From assembly GCA_015847255.1 (NCBI GenBank), contig JADLZK010012357.1, positions 1 to 64,000 on the forward strand: a DNA stretch of 64,000 bases, read 5' to 3'. This DNA comes from Hyparrhenia diplandra. Taxonomy: Eukaryota > Streptophyta > Magnoliopsida > Poales > Poaceae. Positions 21,877 to 34,240 of this stretch are shown in pieces. Within the stretch, counting starts at the first letter, position 1. Each line of letters starts with the position of its first letter. The notes below the pieces were generated by a model. The model was not told where the DNA came from, searched no databases, and saw only the letters and a list, made by a program, of their open reading frames with translations. Made by a program: the position numbers and the translations under genes.

Positions 21877-24504
21877 AGCGGGCGGAGGTCGTCCTGGAGG
21901 GAGCAGAGCTTATCGACCTTTGCTATTCGGAAGCCACAGTCTCCGGGTGTAACACCCTCAACTTTTTAACCCAATCTTAATGTGCAATCAGAAGATTGAT
22001 GGTCATGTGTAAATCAAAAAAAAAAAAAAAAAAAAACAAGCAATTTAAATCTCCATCTCATGATACAGACCAATGAACTATAGTCTAGATAAAAATTATA
22101 CAAGTGACGTGCTTGACAATGTTAACAATAAAAAGAAAATACATTACAATATTATCACAGGCATATATGTATACAAGAAATCTCATGGCAAGCACCACAT
22201 AAAAATAAAAACTCCTCACACAACAATACTGTGTTTAGTTTTCCTACTCAGAAATAAAGCTAATGGCGAACCATGCGCAGCTAAGCATAACTTAGCTTTT
22301 GTTTTGCCGTTAGACCCAATAATATTATTTTACATAGCTCACTGACATACCAGGACTGGCCAAAGCCACCCGACGCCTCTAGCTTTTGGGATGCATCATC
22401 CAGCCAATTACCATTTATGACATATAATTTCCCTTTGACACAATCTCACTTGTTATCACCTCTGGCCATCCATTTCAAGGCCACACCAAGGACCACAAAT
22501 ATGCACTACACATCTTTACACGAAGCATGGGCAGCCATGCCCGGTCGGTCCAATAGCTCAGCACACAACTGGTGCCTTGACCAGCCTTGACTTGAGCAAA
22601 ATATCTAGGAGAGCTACAGGAGAGTAGTATTAGTAGAGGACTCAGGTGAAAGGGCATTGCCTCCATCGCCTCCATAGAAGTAGTCTTCACCCACCAGGAG
22701 TAGTAGTATTACAGTAGGGACTAGCATGAACAAACAGGAGGAACCTGAGAAGCAACCAGCGCCCATAGCCAAAGATCATCTGTAGAGGAGAACAACAAAG
22801 CAAGAGAGCAAGTAAACACTTTTCCTAGCAGAAATCCAAAGACACCGAACCAGTCACTGATTCCTCCTACTAGTCATCCTCATAGAATTTATTTGACACT
22901 GCCAAATCATATTGCCAAGAAGGAGAGGAGCTAGATAGGACTAGTCATGGAGGTAGAAGTCGTGGTGTGCTGCAATGGAGGAGTGAACCAGGGTTGGTGC
23001 GAGGATGGCCACAGCGGCGTTGGCGTGCTCATGAACCTGACCGAACACATCACCAAGGCAAAGGTGACTTCCAATCCCCACACAAGCACTACGTTTTACT
23101 AAGAGGGTGTACACATCATGAGCATCCCGGTCCTAAACACGTCCCCATTCCATCAGCACCACGGCACGATCTCAGCAGCACATCGTCACAAAAAAAAAGC
23201 ATCCACCCAGTAGCTTGAAAAGTGGAAGGGAGAGTGTACCAGAGAGAAACTCACCTTGCTCACCTGAGCGCAGAGTGACGCCAACGACCGCGTGCACAGC
23301 ACCTCTCACCTGCAAAGAGTCAGCAACCAAACAGCACGGCCGCGTCGACATCAGGCGCATGGCGGCCTAAACACGTCCCCATTCCATCAGCAGCACCGGC
23401 ACGACTGGCGCCATCGACGAGCCCCATTCCCCTAGGTGAGTAGGTGAAAGGGTGGAAGGGACAGTGTACCAGGAGGCCAAATCGGACCTTGGGGAAAATC
23501 AACCACTAGTGACGCCACAATGGGGAGAATAGAATCTCACCTGCACAGAGTGAGCCCAACCGACGGCCGCGTCGATTTCAGGCGTGTGGCGGCTTTAGTT
23601 GGAAGAACATCGCGAGCACCGGGAGTGACTGGAGTCCGACGACGAGCCTTGGGAGTAGGTGAGTGCCTGGTCGGTGATTGACCTGCCTAAATACAGAGTA
23701 CCAGGAAATGGGTGGGTGAAAAATGCTGGCTAGTGCAGAAGCAATGGGGAGAATAGAATTTGGTTGGTAGTGAGATTTCCCACCGATGGTGATGGATTTG
23801 AGCTGCGGGAGCTGCTTTAGTTGGAAGAACATAGAGACGTCTTATTCAAATTTTCCGAAAGAATAAAATAAACAAAACGTTATGCCTGGTCTGTTGACCT
23901 GCCTAATAAGTAACAAAAGTGGGTGCGTATTTATTGCTGGCCGGTGCGAGATTAAAGCGTTTAGGAAAGTTTTATTAGTACTAGTAAACTTTTATTTAGT
24001 ACCTAAAGCTGCTCACGTAAGATCAAATAGATGTTAGGAGAGTTCATTAGATAGCTGATTATTATTATCTAATTTTACACACCTTGCAATATATACATAA
24101 GTTTAACTGATTAACGAAGCACCTTGACCGCGCCATATATCTCTATCTCTACTCTCTACCAAAAAAAAACTTCTAAAAGCCACACAACAAAAGTATTCTC
24201 TATAGTCATTATCTCTTAATCTTCTCTAAATACACCCAACAAAATGTACCTCTAAAATAATTAACTTTTCAAATGAATGGTTCAGATCCCACCAACATCA
24301 AGAGTCAAGATTGATTGCTGGGATCAATCCTCATCTACCGCCCACCCCACCATCATCATCATTCATCCACGCCCGCGACTCTTCATTACCCGAGGGCGTG
24401 CGAGGCTCGTAGTCCGAGATGCCATCGCGCGAGTCCCGTGACCAGTCTCCTTCTCCCTCCCGTGACTCTCCGGACTCAGCTGAGGGAAACCTAGCACCGG
24501 CACC

Positions 24505-24725
24505 TGGCGGCGCATCCGGAGGGGGCGGTGCAACCGGCGGGGTCGTGGGGCGGTGGCGCTTGCAGCAAGGTCCGCGGGCGGCGTTGGAAGTTGGAACCGG
24601 CGGGGGCGTCGAGCGGCGGCGCATCCAGCAGGTTCGGCGGGCGGCGGCGCAACCGGCGAGGTCGGCGGGAGGCGGCGCATCCTGCAGGGGCGGCGGCGAG
24701 CGGCGGCACAACCGGTGTCTGAGGC
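24505..24725. repeat. Degenerate GC-rich minisatellite
   Basis: Irregular repetition of GGCGCATCC and GCAACCGGC blocks separated by GGCGGG-rich spacers. All six frames stay open here because of base composition, giving Ala/Gly/Arg or Pro-rich translations; I do not regard these as genes. Confidence 0.6.
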
Positions 24726-24939
24726 CGCACCGTCCCTGTGCCTCGAAGTAAAGCACCGAACGCGTTGCCTTCCTCCGCACTCCAATCCTCCCTGCCTAGC
24801 TCCTGCCTTCTGCCCCTCCTTCCCTTCTCGCTTAAGCAAGCAGCAGCAGCAGCAGAGCGCCGCCGCCGCCTCCATTGCCGGCGCCGCCGCCGTCCAGCTC
24901 GCCCAACGCAGCACCACCAGCCGCTCCAGCTCGCCAACA

Positions 24940-25139
24940 GCTCCGCCACATCACCCACTACCTCCTCAAACTGCTAGCAAACGTCGTAGAGTAAGGCCGC
25001 GGTTCGCGATTCCGACCTCGCCGGAATCCTGGCCGCCATGTCCGCCGCCGCGGAAATCCACCGTCACTGCAGAACAATCCGTCGATTCGTCGCAGCCATA
25101 GCTCCCCACACCACACCGCTCGTGCTACCTCTGCACAAA
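24940..25139 (+). other. Possible captured exon fragment
   Basis: In one plus-strand frame, about 43 residues starting DSDLAGILAAMSAAAEIH read like real protein, open to a possible GT donor near 25139 (CACAAAG|GTTTGT), with stops before it. The composition differs from the flanking minisatellite. I do not recognise the family. It could be a gene fragment carried by the surrounding mobile element. Confidence 0.2.
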
Positions 25140-25498
25140 GGTTTGTTTCTAGAGACAGGAGCATTTTCATTTTCTTATTCGATTAGCTTGTCAGTATACT
25201 AATTGTTTCATTGGCAAATCATTTTCTTAATGGCCTGATTCTAATTAATTAGCTTGGAGTTGGACGCTGCTGCTTTCTGGTAGGCAATGCACCTGTTGTG
25301 ATGTCGGAAATAGTTGAGTTTAGTTTAATGTTTTTGAATGCTAGCTACGGATTTAATCTTTGATAATATTTGATTATGTGAAGAAAATTGTAGCTACTGA
25401 ATTCTTGAATTGGCTGTGTTCTGTAACTGCAGTAGCTTGAATTCCAAAGCCTGAATATTAGGGTGGCTACAGATTGACACCAACACTTTTAGAAGGTA

Positions 25499-25632
25499 AG
25501 CATTTTACTCTCCCAGGCTTTGCTATTTTTGGATGTGTTTCTTCTAAAATAGGATCACAGCTTTATGAGATGATATCAAATCAAACAAAATATTTTACTC
25601 TCCCAGGCTTTGCTATTTTTGGATGTGTTTTA
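25499..25632 (+). repeat. 43-bp direct repeat, period 91 bp
   Basis: TTTTACTCTCCCAGGCTTTG and the bases after it occur at about 25499 and again at about 25590, near-identically. The surrounding 25150-27740 is transcript-like AT-rich DNA with no recognisable gene. A 21-bp tandem duplication lies at about 27129-27170. Confidence 0.8.
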
Positions 25633-28600
25633 TCATGTGCAGAGTACATGATCTTGAAAGGATATCCCTCTGCATTCACAATATCTGTTCGACTCCATAA
25701 AGGACATCAGTGTGCTGCAATGTGGGCATACCTTTCATCTTTATGCTAAATGCATAGGGGAACTGAACCTATTGATGGGAAGGAAATATCTATCAGTGAT
25801 CTTGTTATTAAGAGTCCAGTGTAATAACAGTAGCTTCCGATGGATCACATTTGTGACAGGTGTGATGCTTCTCCCTTGATCGCTCTTTGTGATTTATTTT
25901 CTTTTTGATGAGACATGATGTGTCCTAGATTGTATAGCTGGAGAACTGGCTGAGTGCACATGCTACTTCTGTCCAGCGTATTTCATAAATCACAATATCT
26001 CAGTTTTAGATTGGGATTGCAAGCATAATTTGATTGATGTCCATTTCTTATTTTTGCCTTCTATCATGAGGATCTATCCTGCGTATTTCATCTGAATACA
26101 GTGGAAACCACAATGCATGAAAAGTTCTTAAAGGATTGTTCTCTTTATTGAGTAATCAAATCATTAATCTAGCTGTACCAATATGAATGTGAATATGTGT
26201 GCATCTTAATTCTTAATGCATCTTTCCTCAAACTAATTGTGAACATTTATATTATATGCAGTTTCCACATTCATATTTTAGTGGTTCCTTTTTTGTAATA
26301 TTTTTGTAATATGGTGCTGGTGGGAACTGTGCTGACACCAAATGCTCATGTGCAGGTCAGCTGTGTTGTCTTGTGGAAACTCATGGATTTAATATCTGCA
26401 GCTTCATTCGCCTGGTGGTTTTGGCGATTGGTAGTAGCATGAAGGCTGAAAACTCATGAATCGTGAAGCCATGGCATGTCTCTGCCTGAGGTATAAGTGA
26501 TTTGTGGCGTAAATGTCAATGGTTAAGAGTTATCTGCAATTCTTTGCTTGGGGTGCCTGGTTCACGGTCTAAAAAACAGGTTGACCCAGGTCTTCCTCCC
26601 AGGTCAGGTGCTGCAGCGGCCATGACCCAGGTCTTCCTCCCATCCTCACCTCTAAATTTACTGTGACATCTGCTCCTGCAGGATGCTTGGTTCAGTCAAC
26701 CAACAGGTTGAGCACTCTCAGTAATGGCAATGCCATTTGTAGGTTTTACAGGTACGCCAAAATAGCTTGTACTTGTAACTCTAAGTTCATTTTCCAAGTT
26801 CACGCATGCTATTTACTTGGCACACCTCTCTTTCTTTGGATTATCCATGGGTTTTTGTAAATTGCTAAAAAGATGTATAACATGAGCAGCTCTGAACTTT
26901 TGCTATATGTACTGAACTTTTGGCAACTTAGACCTCATTCATTGCTAATCCCTTATGGACAGATGCAGCGATGTGCTTGTATGCAGAATTGTTGTTAAGT
27001 GAGTAATGGCTAGCTAGCTGATTCTGTTGAGAGGAGCCGTGCTTCCACTACATTGCAATTCTGGGCAATGGCGGGAGCTGGAAAGACAAGGAAGAGAGGA
27101 CAGAGGAGAGAGGGGCAAGCACAAGCAGCGCAAGAGAGGGATTTATTACAGCAAGAGAGGGATTTATTACAGAATAGTACCTCAGACACAGACAGTAGAA
27201 AGATTTTTTAGCAAATCTAAGTTATCCTGTCCGTGCCTGTAATCATTCACGTCTGTGTTGCGTTGTGCCCTTTTCCCAGTGCCTGCAGGGCCGGTGGTAA
27301 TGTGTGTATCATAGAGAATGGAGGCCACGGAAAAAAATGTAAGGTTATATAGGGCATGGCACAATCTATTTGTAAAATTTTTTGTTCTTATCTCAAGATA
27401 GTTTGGGGATTATCACTGTAATAATCATTGACAAAGTATAATAGATTGGTTTAGATTTACCACATTTTTCAAATTCATAATGATACATTGTTTAACAAGA
27501 TTGATTTGATGAACTCTTGTTTAATGTGTGTTACTATGCGTTAGCTTACGGGCATTACGGGATGGTATTATAGATCTCCAAAAAACACAACTTTGACCTC
27601 TTATTATTATAAAAATATTTATGAAGATGTGATATATGTATACTTTTATCAAAGTATTTTTAAGACAAATCTACTCATATAATTTTTACATTTACAAACT
27701 CAACAACTTAAAAGTTATTGATGATTTATACGATGTTTGACCCAAACCTCGTCCAAAACGACTTCTAATACCAGCCCGGATGAGTATATATATATAGGAT
27801 AAGACATCCCTGCGTATATTATGCATCTATATTTATGTGGGGTCTATTTTGCTAAGCAATAATAATATTATAAATATTACAGGAAGCAAGCTAAACAATG
27901 GAAAGGCATTCAGCATTCAAAGAATATGGACAGATTTGGGTCGCTTTAAAAGACAGGCAAGTCATGTAGATGATTATATATCGATTTTTATAAAATAAAC
28001 CTATTTCCAAAATACTTGCATCAAAGACTATTTTCTAAATTAAATTCAATGATGATGATGATGATGATGATGGATAACAGTTGATTGATGATGGATGATT
28101 ACTCGGTGTAGAGAGAGCTCATGGAATGTGATGATGAACTTGGGTGGGTCGGGCTCCCTCTACATACGACTATTAATATATAAGGACTCACCCCTATCTC
28201 TCATTGTGTGGGCCGTATAAACCCGTGTCGACAAGTGAATCGGTTGGGCGGGCCGAGTCCGGTACCCATGAATGTTGTTATATACTCCCTATGGTATGTC
28301 CGGAGAGGGTTGGGGCGATGAAGTCCCCAATCATTTGTCGATGAAGTACTGACCAGCGCCTATATTAGCGCACGTGTGTAGATGTTGATGTATATAATAT
28401 ACGAAAGTGGGGAAAGTCACGGTATCTTGATCATGAGTCGCACCAAAGAAAGTGTGATGGAAAATTGGTCAAGGTAATCATGGGTAAAGTGACACAAACC
28501 TGCGCAGGGTTAAAATCATGAATTCATGTCATGTCTCCTAGTTTGGAGGCTACGGGAGCCTATAGGAGGTTCTTTCTCGCTATATGGGTGATAATAGATT

Positions 28601-29585
28601 TCTCAACTAATTTTCTAAAATATGAACCTTTTTGATAAATGATCTATGATGGAGGATAATATGAGAAATGGATAGGAATGCATTTCATTGATATTATATG
28701 CTTGCTGAGTACTTTTGTACTCACTCTTGTTAACTCTCCCCCCTTCAGATGAAAAGAGATATGAGATATGCCAAGCTCATGATCGAAAAGGAAGTCACAG
28801 GAGAAACACATAATTTATAGTGTAATGTGAAGAGTTACGAGTATTCTTGTTTTAGGTAATTTTTATTATATGCTTTTCCCCTTAGTTGTAACAAATTTTC
28901 ATAAGGTACTAACTATTATTCTGTTGCAACACTTTGATTAGGGTCATTACTCGAAGGCGTTGGGTAATAATCCGTAAACCGACATTTTACCTTGGTAGTG
29001 AAAATGCGGGGCGTTACACCGGGCAGCCGAGTCTTAGGCTTAACATTGCTCAGCCGAGAGAGACCCCCGGTGGTAGCCCCGACCGCCGCGGCGGATCGGC
29101 AAGACCTACGCCCGGCTGAGCCAGCAGAGGTTGTCCAAGCGAAGGTCCCCAAAGGAGGAAGCCCCGACGGACCCCTTGGAGGACCGACAGAGCACGGGCC
29201 CTACAAGGCCTGCGAAGGTTCCCTCCAAGAGGAAAAACCTAGCACGACTCTCTCCGCTAGGCCGAGCCGCAAATGGGTCATGATCCCAGCCCAAAAAGGG
29301 AGACGGTTCCCACAGGACAAAGATGGATGTGCCCCCAAGAGCGTGAGGGATCCGCCCAGGCATCTCGGGGTTATTCTAGGGCCAAACTTATAAACTAGCA
29401 TTTGCTCTTACCAAGGGCTATAAATAGGGGGCAATGACTCTCTTGTAAGGCGGTTGGTATTCGTCATTAATACAAGTTGTTTCACCTTGTGCGTGTCCAA
29501 CACTTAACCATTTCACCAATCCACTACTCCCCCGGAGCACTGCCCGGGCGGAGCTTACAACCCCTGCTGAACCCAAAGTTCAACA

Positions 29586-29807
29586 TGTCTTTTTTGTATT
29601 GTTCGTTGATGGCTCATTCTACTTGTGCTTGCATGTCGTCAAAACTAAGGGTATAGTTTGTTAATGAGGTTTGACCCTCTGATGCCAACTGACCTTTACA
29701 ACTACCAAAATTCTTTTCCAAGCTATTTTGATATAGGCCTCTGAGGCAGACAGGCTTTCGAGCCGCCTCGGTTAATGCCTCGGTTAACTGAGTTAGGCAC
29801 TATAACA
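29586..29807. repeat. Repeat X, copy 2 (right part)
   Basis: Continues the X copy broken at 21677: TTTTTGTATTGTTCGTTG, CTACTTGTGCTTGCATGTC, AAGGGTATAGTTTGTTAATG. The TSD TGTCT is its first five bases. No gene. Confidence 0.7.
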
Positions 29808-30456
29808 GCATCTCCAACAGTTTGGTAAAATGGACTTGGCAAATCTTGGTTTTTGTCAACTTGCTAAAAAAATTGTCAAGTGCAAAAGTGGCTCATCTCC
29901 AACAGTTTTGCAAAATTGACTTGGCAAAAACAAAATTGGTGGACCCAAGCGAGGGGAGAGGTTGTGTTGCTTACCTTTGCATTTTCATCAGACGTGATAA
30001 AACGAAATGGAATGTTGTGCAAAAAAAAAAAAAGAATTGAAATGAAATGGAGTAGTCTCACAGGTTTGTGCCGGGAACGGACGGACGTGCTAGTATCATC
30101 TTCATGGCGGTGTCAGGCAAGGAGGCAGCACAAGCACAACACTTTTAAAAAAAACAAACACAAGCACAACACAAAAGCAGGCAACGCAGGTGGATGGTCA
30201 CTTCGGTCAGAGCAGCTACAGCGGCCAGGCAACATCAGCACAGAGGCACAACACGGCAGCAGCGCAGGCGTTGGGCTGATGCATGGGTGGATGCGCAGCG
30301 GCTCCGTGCGCGCAAATATGCGCTCGGAAGGATGCTTTTTGGCAACTTGCTAAAAAATGGCAAGTCAATTGGCAAACTGTTGGAGGCTAGTTTTTTCTTA
30401 TTTTTGTAAAAAACCAAGAATAGCAACCCAGTTTAGCAAACTGTTGGAGATGCTCT
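29808..30456. mobile_element. 650-bp MITE-type element with CATCTCCAACAG ends
   Basis: Left end GCATCTCCAACAGTTTGGTA and right end TTTAGCAAACTGTTGGAGATGC are inverted repeats of about 20 bp. TTGGCAA motifs recur in the body. No transposase. I could not fix the target duplication. Confidence 0.65.
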
Positions 30457-31365
30457 AAGAGGCCTGTCCCCAGAAATACCCCTATTTTCATATGCGAACC
30501 TCTTATAAGGCATTTGTTTGTTAATATTGCCTAGCCCACTTGGCCCAATAAATTGTCACACTATATAAACTGGAACCCTAGATCTCCCTCGCTGAGCTAT
30601 TCTCACCATTTGTCGCTCTCTCCCAATCCAACTCACAGCCCGATGCCCCTTCTCCGTCTCCTCATCGCAAATCTCTCATCTTGGCGCTCCAACTCCCGGC
30701 GTCCTTCTCCCGTCCTGGCACCCCTCCAACTCCTCTCCAAAGCCGCAGCCCTTTCTCTCTCTCTCTCTCTCTCTCTCTCCGATGGCGCTCTCGTGGGGCA
30801 AAGGCGGCCGCAGTCGATCGTCGGCGCGCGGGATGGTGGACATGCTGTTTCCGGTGCTCTTGCCATCCAAAGACGCCATAGCTCCTTTCGCGCCCCACCA
30901 TGGTTGTCCACCCGAGACCGAGTCGGTGCCCGTCCAGAGGAATGCGCGATGTCAGCTGTCCATCTTGCTAATGGCCCATGCCTATGGGCAGCAGCGGATA
31001 GGAACATGCCCCAGGATAGTTGAGAGTATCGTCTAGGTCCTAATCGCGCGTCTAGGGTCCGTCAAACGGCACCTTTCCACGCCGGTATGCAGGCGACCAC
31101 CGCATCGACAAGTCGCTGCTCCTCGCAACGATTGATCCTGGCGAGTGACAGCGGTGCACCGTGCACCGATGTAATTGGTGTGCGGGAAATCTTGGACTTT
31201 GCAGGGAAAGACCTGCCGCACTGGGACTTACGGTTGGGAGCAGCGGATCGGTGTGTTGATGCACTTGTCGACGTTGGTGACTAGCACAAAGGGGTCCGCG
31301 AAGAGGTCTAGAACGAGGGCGTTAATACACCGAACAAAACTAAAAAGAACATACCACAGATTATT
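30457..31365. other. GC-rich stretch with promoter-like start, no recognised gene
   Basis: A TATATAAA at 30562 is followed by a pyrimidine-rich leader and an open frame from 30643 (MPLLRLLIANLSSW...), containing a (CT)n run at 30752-30779 that also codes a Leu/Ser repeat. Overlapping frames on both strands stay open through composition. It may be the 5' part of a degraded gene. I recognise no domain. Confidence 0.3.
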
Positions 31366-31550
31366 CAGTGTAACGAAGGCACGCGATAGCTGAGAAATGC
31401 ATATAGACGCCATCAGGCCATTGTTTATTTCTCCGGCGGCATGTCGACATGATCGGGCGCCTGCGCGCGGCTACCTGTGTTGACGCATTCCGGCCAGTCT
31501 GACTCCGGCCTCATTCCTTGGACTGACTCTGACTCCCGTAGTGTTACTAC

Positions 31551-31558
31551 TATATAAA
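31551..31558 (+). promoter_or_regulatory. CA4 TATA box
   Basis: TATATAAA, 110 bp before the ATG at 31668. Homology to the other CA promoters begins only at about 31370. The CGTACGTACG/TACGTGCTC block of the other copies is missing here; the segment between CGGCGGCAT and the GACTCCGGCC block is rewritten. Confidence 0.6.
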
Positions 31559-31667
31559 GCACCCCATGCCGGGCGGACCCCTGTACCAGATCAGCTAGCA
31601 CAACGACCAAAGATAACAATCTAGACCGACGTGCGCCCAACCACCGCACAGCGCAGCGCTAGCAGCC

Positions 31668-33326
31668 ATGTCTCCAGCTCGCCACCACCTTCGCCTCGCT
31701 GTCGCGGCGCTCGTCGCTGCCACCCTCTTGCTCTGCGCCGCCGTGCCGGCCGCAAGAGCGCAGGAAACCGAGCACGAGGAGGAGTTCAGCTACATCCCCG
31801 GCGACGAGCACGGGCCGGAGCACTGGGGCCGCATCAAGAAGGAGTGGGCGGCGTGCGGCACTGGGCGAATGCAGTCGCCCATCGACCTCTCCCACGAGCG
31901 CGTCTCGCTGGTGCGCTCCCTCGGCTACCTCGACCACTCCTATCGCCCCGCCGAGGCCTCCATCGTCAACCGCGGCCACGACATCATGGTACGTTAACAC
32001 CGGGCAGTTCGCAGCTTGGCAGTCCGGGAGACCGGGATCGGAGCATTAACAGTCCTTCTCACGGTTAATTAGCATATACTGTACACTGGCAGTTCGTAGC
32101 ATAGCCGGAGCCGGCCGGGAGCATTAACAGTCCTTCTCAGTGTTAATTAGCATAATATACTCCGTCCATTTATCAGTAGTACCAAATTAAATTCAGGGCA
32201 AAGACTTAGCAGGTAGATAGGAAGATTACGGATGGTCTCTGACCAGCTGACCGGTGGATTTGTTTGCAGGTGAGGTTCGACGGCGACGCCGGGAGCCTTG
32301 TGATCAACAGCACGGCGTACCACCTGAAGCAGCTGCACTGTCACTCGCCCGCGGAGCACACCGTCGACGGCCGCAGGTACGACATGGAGCTGCACCTGGT
32401 GCACGAGAGCGCCGAGAAGAAGGCCGCGGTGATCGCCATCCTCTATGAGGTCGGCAGCCACGACGACGCGTTCCTCCGCCACCTTGAGCCCTTCATCCGG
32501 CGGATCACCGACGTGCGAGACCGGGAGGAGCGCGTCGGCGTGGTGGACCCGCGGCGCGCGCGGGGCAGCGCCAGCGTCTACTACCGCTACATGGGCTCCC
32601 TCACCGCGCCGCCCTGCACCGAGGGGGTCATCTGGACCATCGTCAAGAGGGTACCCTTTGCATTGGCCTTTCAGCCTTTGTTAGTTTATTATACTTCATT
32701 CATTCACATTCACATGGATCACTCATCATTTGATCAACAACTCGTGTATTTATTTGCAAACACACATGCGTTGGTTGCTTGGTTGGTTGGTCGCGTCACG
32801 ACACGATCATATGATGAATGTACACATGCTTCTCTGTCGTGCACGGCGCCCATCCTGTCGGCTTTGGCATATATGGGTTGGTGAGGAAAATTTATACCGG
32901 TTCAATCTGGGTTTTGAAGCGATTTTAGCTCTTTCCTGCAGGTTCGCAGCGTGTCCAAGTACCAGATGGAGCTTCTCAGGGAAGCCGTGCACGACGTAAG
33001 TCGATCTCTCGCCAACTTGTTAATTTCCACACGCATGATAAGATTGCTCGTACTTTTGCCTCTGTTTTTCTACTGGAATGGAAAGTAGATATGTCACTGC
33101 CACTGCACGTCCCCGTTGTTCAAACTCAAACATGGCTAGAGTCTAAAGCGATATGAATCGTAGTGTACATGTGGATCATGTTGGTTTTGGTTTTTCTCGG
33201 CCTGATTAATCTCGTCTTTGCGTGTTTTACCTGCTGCAGGACATGGAGAACAATGCAAGGCCGCTTCAGGAGGCGAACAATAGACACATCAGCATCTTCC
33301 ATCCTAAGCCCGATAAACATTATTAG
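31668..33326 (+). CDS. Alpha carbonic anhydrase copy 4 (CA4), intact, 280 aa
   Basis: Exons 31668-31988, 32270-32650, 32942-32995, 33240-33326 (321/381/54/87 nt). Secreted zinc alpha-CA. The signal peptide ends ARA at 31, followed by an acidic QETEHEEEFSY start instead of HEEEGFSY. Zinc ligands are His130, His132 and His149, with Glu136, Thr219 and the Cys63/Cys223 pair. Two oddities: the residue between the first two zinc ligands is Cys131 (LHCHSPAEH), where the other copies have Trp, and Ala follows Thr219 as in CA1-CA3. A sequon NST at 120 replaces the NET site of CA2/CA3. Intron 1 is 281 nt, much longer than in the others; intron 2 uses a GTACCC donor. Clearly older than the A-D duplication, with its own promoter. 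Function by family: CO2 hydration in the apoplast or ER. Confidence 0.93.
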
Positions 33327-33689
33327 GTCGGGTCCGTGTCCAAGCTCATATAGTGATGTGTACATATGGGCTTCACATTCAGACACCAGTAGGATGACAA
33401 GTTTGTGAAATGATTTTAGTCAGGATGAAGTTTACATATTCGATAGCTTATGGGATATTCTTTTGTCCATGTTGATGTGGAAAACAATTTGAGTTGAATA
33501 TTAAATTGTCATTACATGAAAAACACAATAGTCTCGGTCACTTATCTGTCCTTCGTGTCTGGCCAAATTTTGTGCATATTGCAAAGGATTTATGACCCCA
33601 AGAAAGCACGGGTTCAATTAGTTCAACTTAAAACTAAACTAGGTTCCTTGCTTACTTGCTCAACATAGACCGACCCAAGCCCAGGTGTT
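33327..33689. other. 3' flank of CA4, no gene
   Basis: 3' UTR and downstream sequence distantly like the CA1-CA3 flank (TTGATGTGG, AATTTGAGTTGAATATTAAA, ACATGAAAAACACAATAG blocks). No obvious strong AATAAA signal in the first 200 bp. No coding sequence. Confidence 0.5.
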
Positions 33690-34240
33690 GCATGAAGGCC
33701 AAGGCGATGGTGATGCTGACCCAAGCCGACATGAAGCCAAGGTGTTGCATGAAGGCCAAGGCGATCAATGGCATGGATAGTCAAGTCATGCTAACAATTA
33801 TACATGAAATCCATTTTGTGACTCTTTGTGTATTGTTCATTGGTGGTTCTTTTTACTTGTGCTTATAGGTCACCAAAAGTAACGGGATAGTTTGCCAAAT
33901 TGGGTTTGGCCCTTGTGACTCTTCTGATGCCAACTAACATTAATCTTTACCTCTTAATGGTTTTTGATAACTTCAATGAGATTTTTTTTTTCTAGTTGAT
34001 GTCTTGTTGGCTCTCATGGTTCTTTTCATCCCTTTGATCTTTACATGGATACAGGGATGTTGTCAACATGCTCACCAAGGGGGTGTGAAACCAACGATAA
34101 GGGGAGATAGTGAAAGGTTACCTTCTGGGAAGAAAGTGAAACCCAACAAGTTGGTGTGCTTCTGATGAGTGATTGATTGACAAATGATCAAATAAATTTT
34201 GAGTGCCTTTTGGATTACATGAAGCTTTTTTTGTCTCTTA
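33690..34240. repeat. Repeat X, copy 3
   Basis: AGGCGATCAATGGCATGGATAG, ATGCTAACAATTATACATG and CTTGTGCTTATAGGTC follow the same order as in 490-700. No gene. A short internal duplication (AAGGTGTTGCATGAAGGCC-type, 33685 and 33740) is present. Confidence 0.65.

Larger units (their letters stand above)
21948..29018. mobile_element. Nested 7.07-kb element with LTR-type ends and CCGGG target duplication
   Basis: Starts TGTAACACCCTC and ends GGGGCGTTACA, classic inverted TGTAAC/GTTACA ends of grass gypsy LTRs. The 5-bp TSD CCGGG lies at 21943-21947 and 29019-29023. I find no second copy of the terminal sequence inside and no gag, protease, RT or integrase. It may be a solo LTR that received further insertions, or a non-autonomous element. 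The interior holds a poly-A run (22018-22037), an unrecognised 51-codon ORF (22947-23102), a GC-rich minisatellite (24505-24725), coding-like GC-rich DNA to 25140, and AT-rich DNA with (GAT)n at 28052-28071. I recognise no complete gene anywhere in these 7 kb. Confidence 0.7.
21678..29585. mobile_element. Outer LTR element (solo-LTR type), split by a nested element
   Basis: Starts TGTTGGGACATGG at 21678 and ends AAAGTTCAACA at 29585 (TG...CA, inverted TGTTG/CAACA ends). The 5-bp TSD TGTCT lies at 21673-21677 and 29586-29590. Excluding the nested element, the two pieces (21678-21947 and 29024-29585) sum to about 832 bp, an LTR length. A promoter-like TATAAATA lies at 29419-29426. No internal retroelement domain belongs to it, so it is most simply a solo LTR. 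Confidence 0.75.

Noticed and set aside
24331..25101. Overlapping ORFs of 110-184 codons on both strands
   Set aside because: Proline/alanine/arginine-rich readings of a GC-rich minisatellite; no consistent frame or splice structure.
30633..31023. ORFs containing SLSLSLS or RERERER runs
   Set aside because: Both are readings of one (CT)n microsatellite; no domain.
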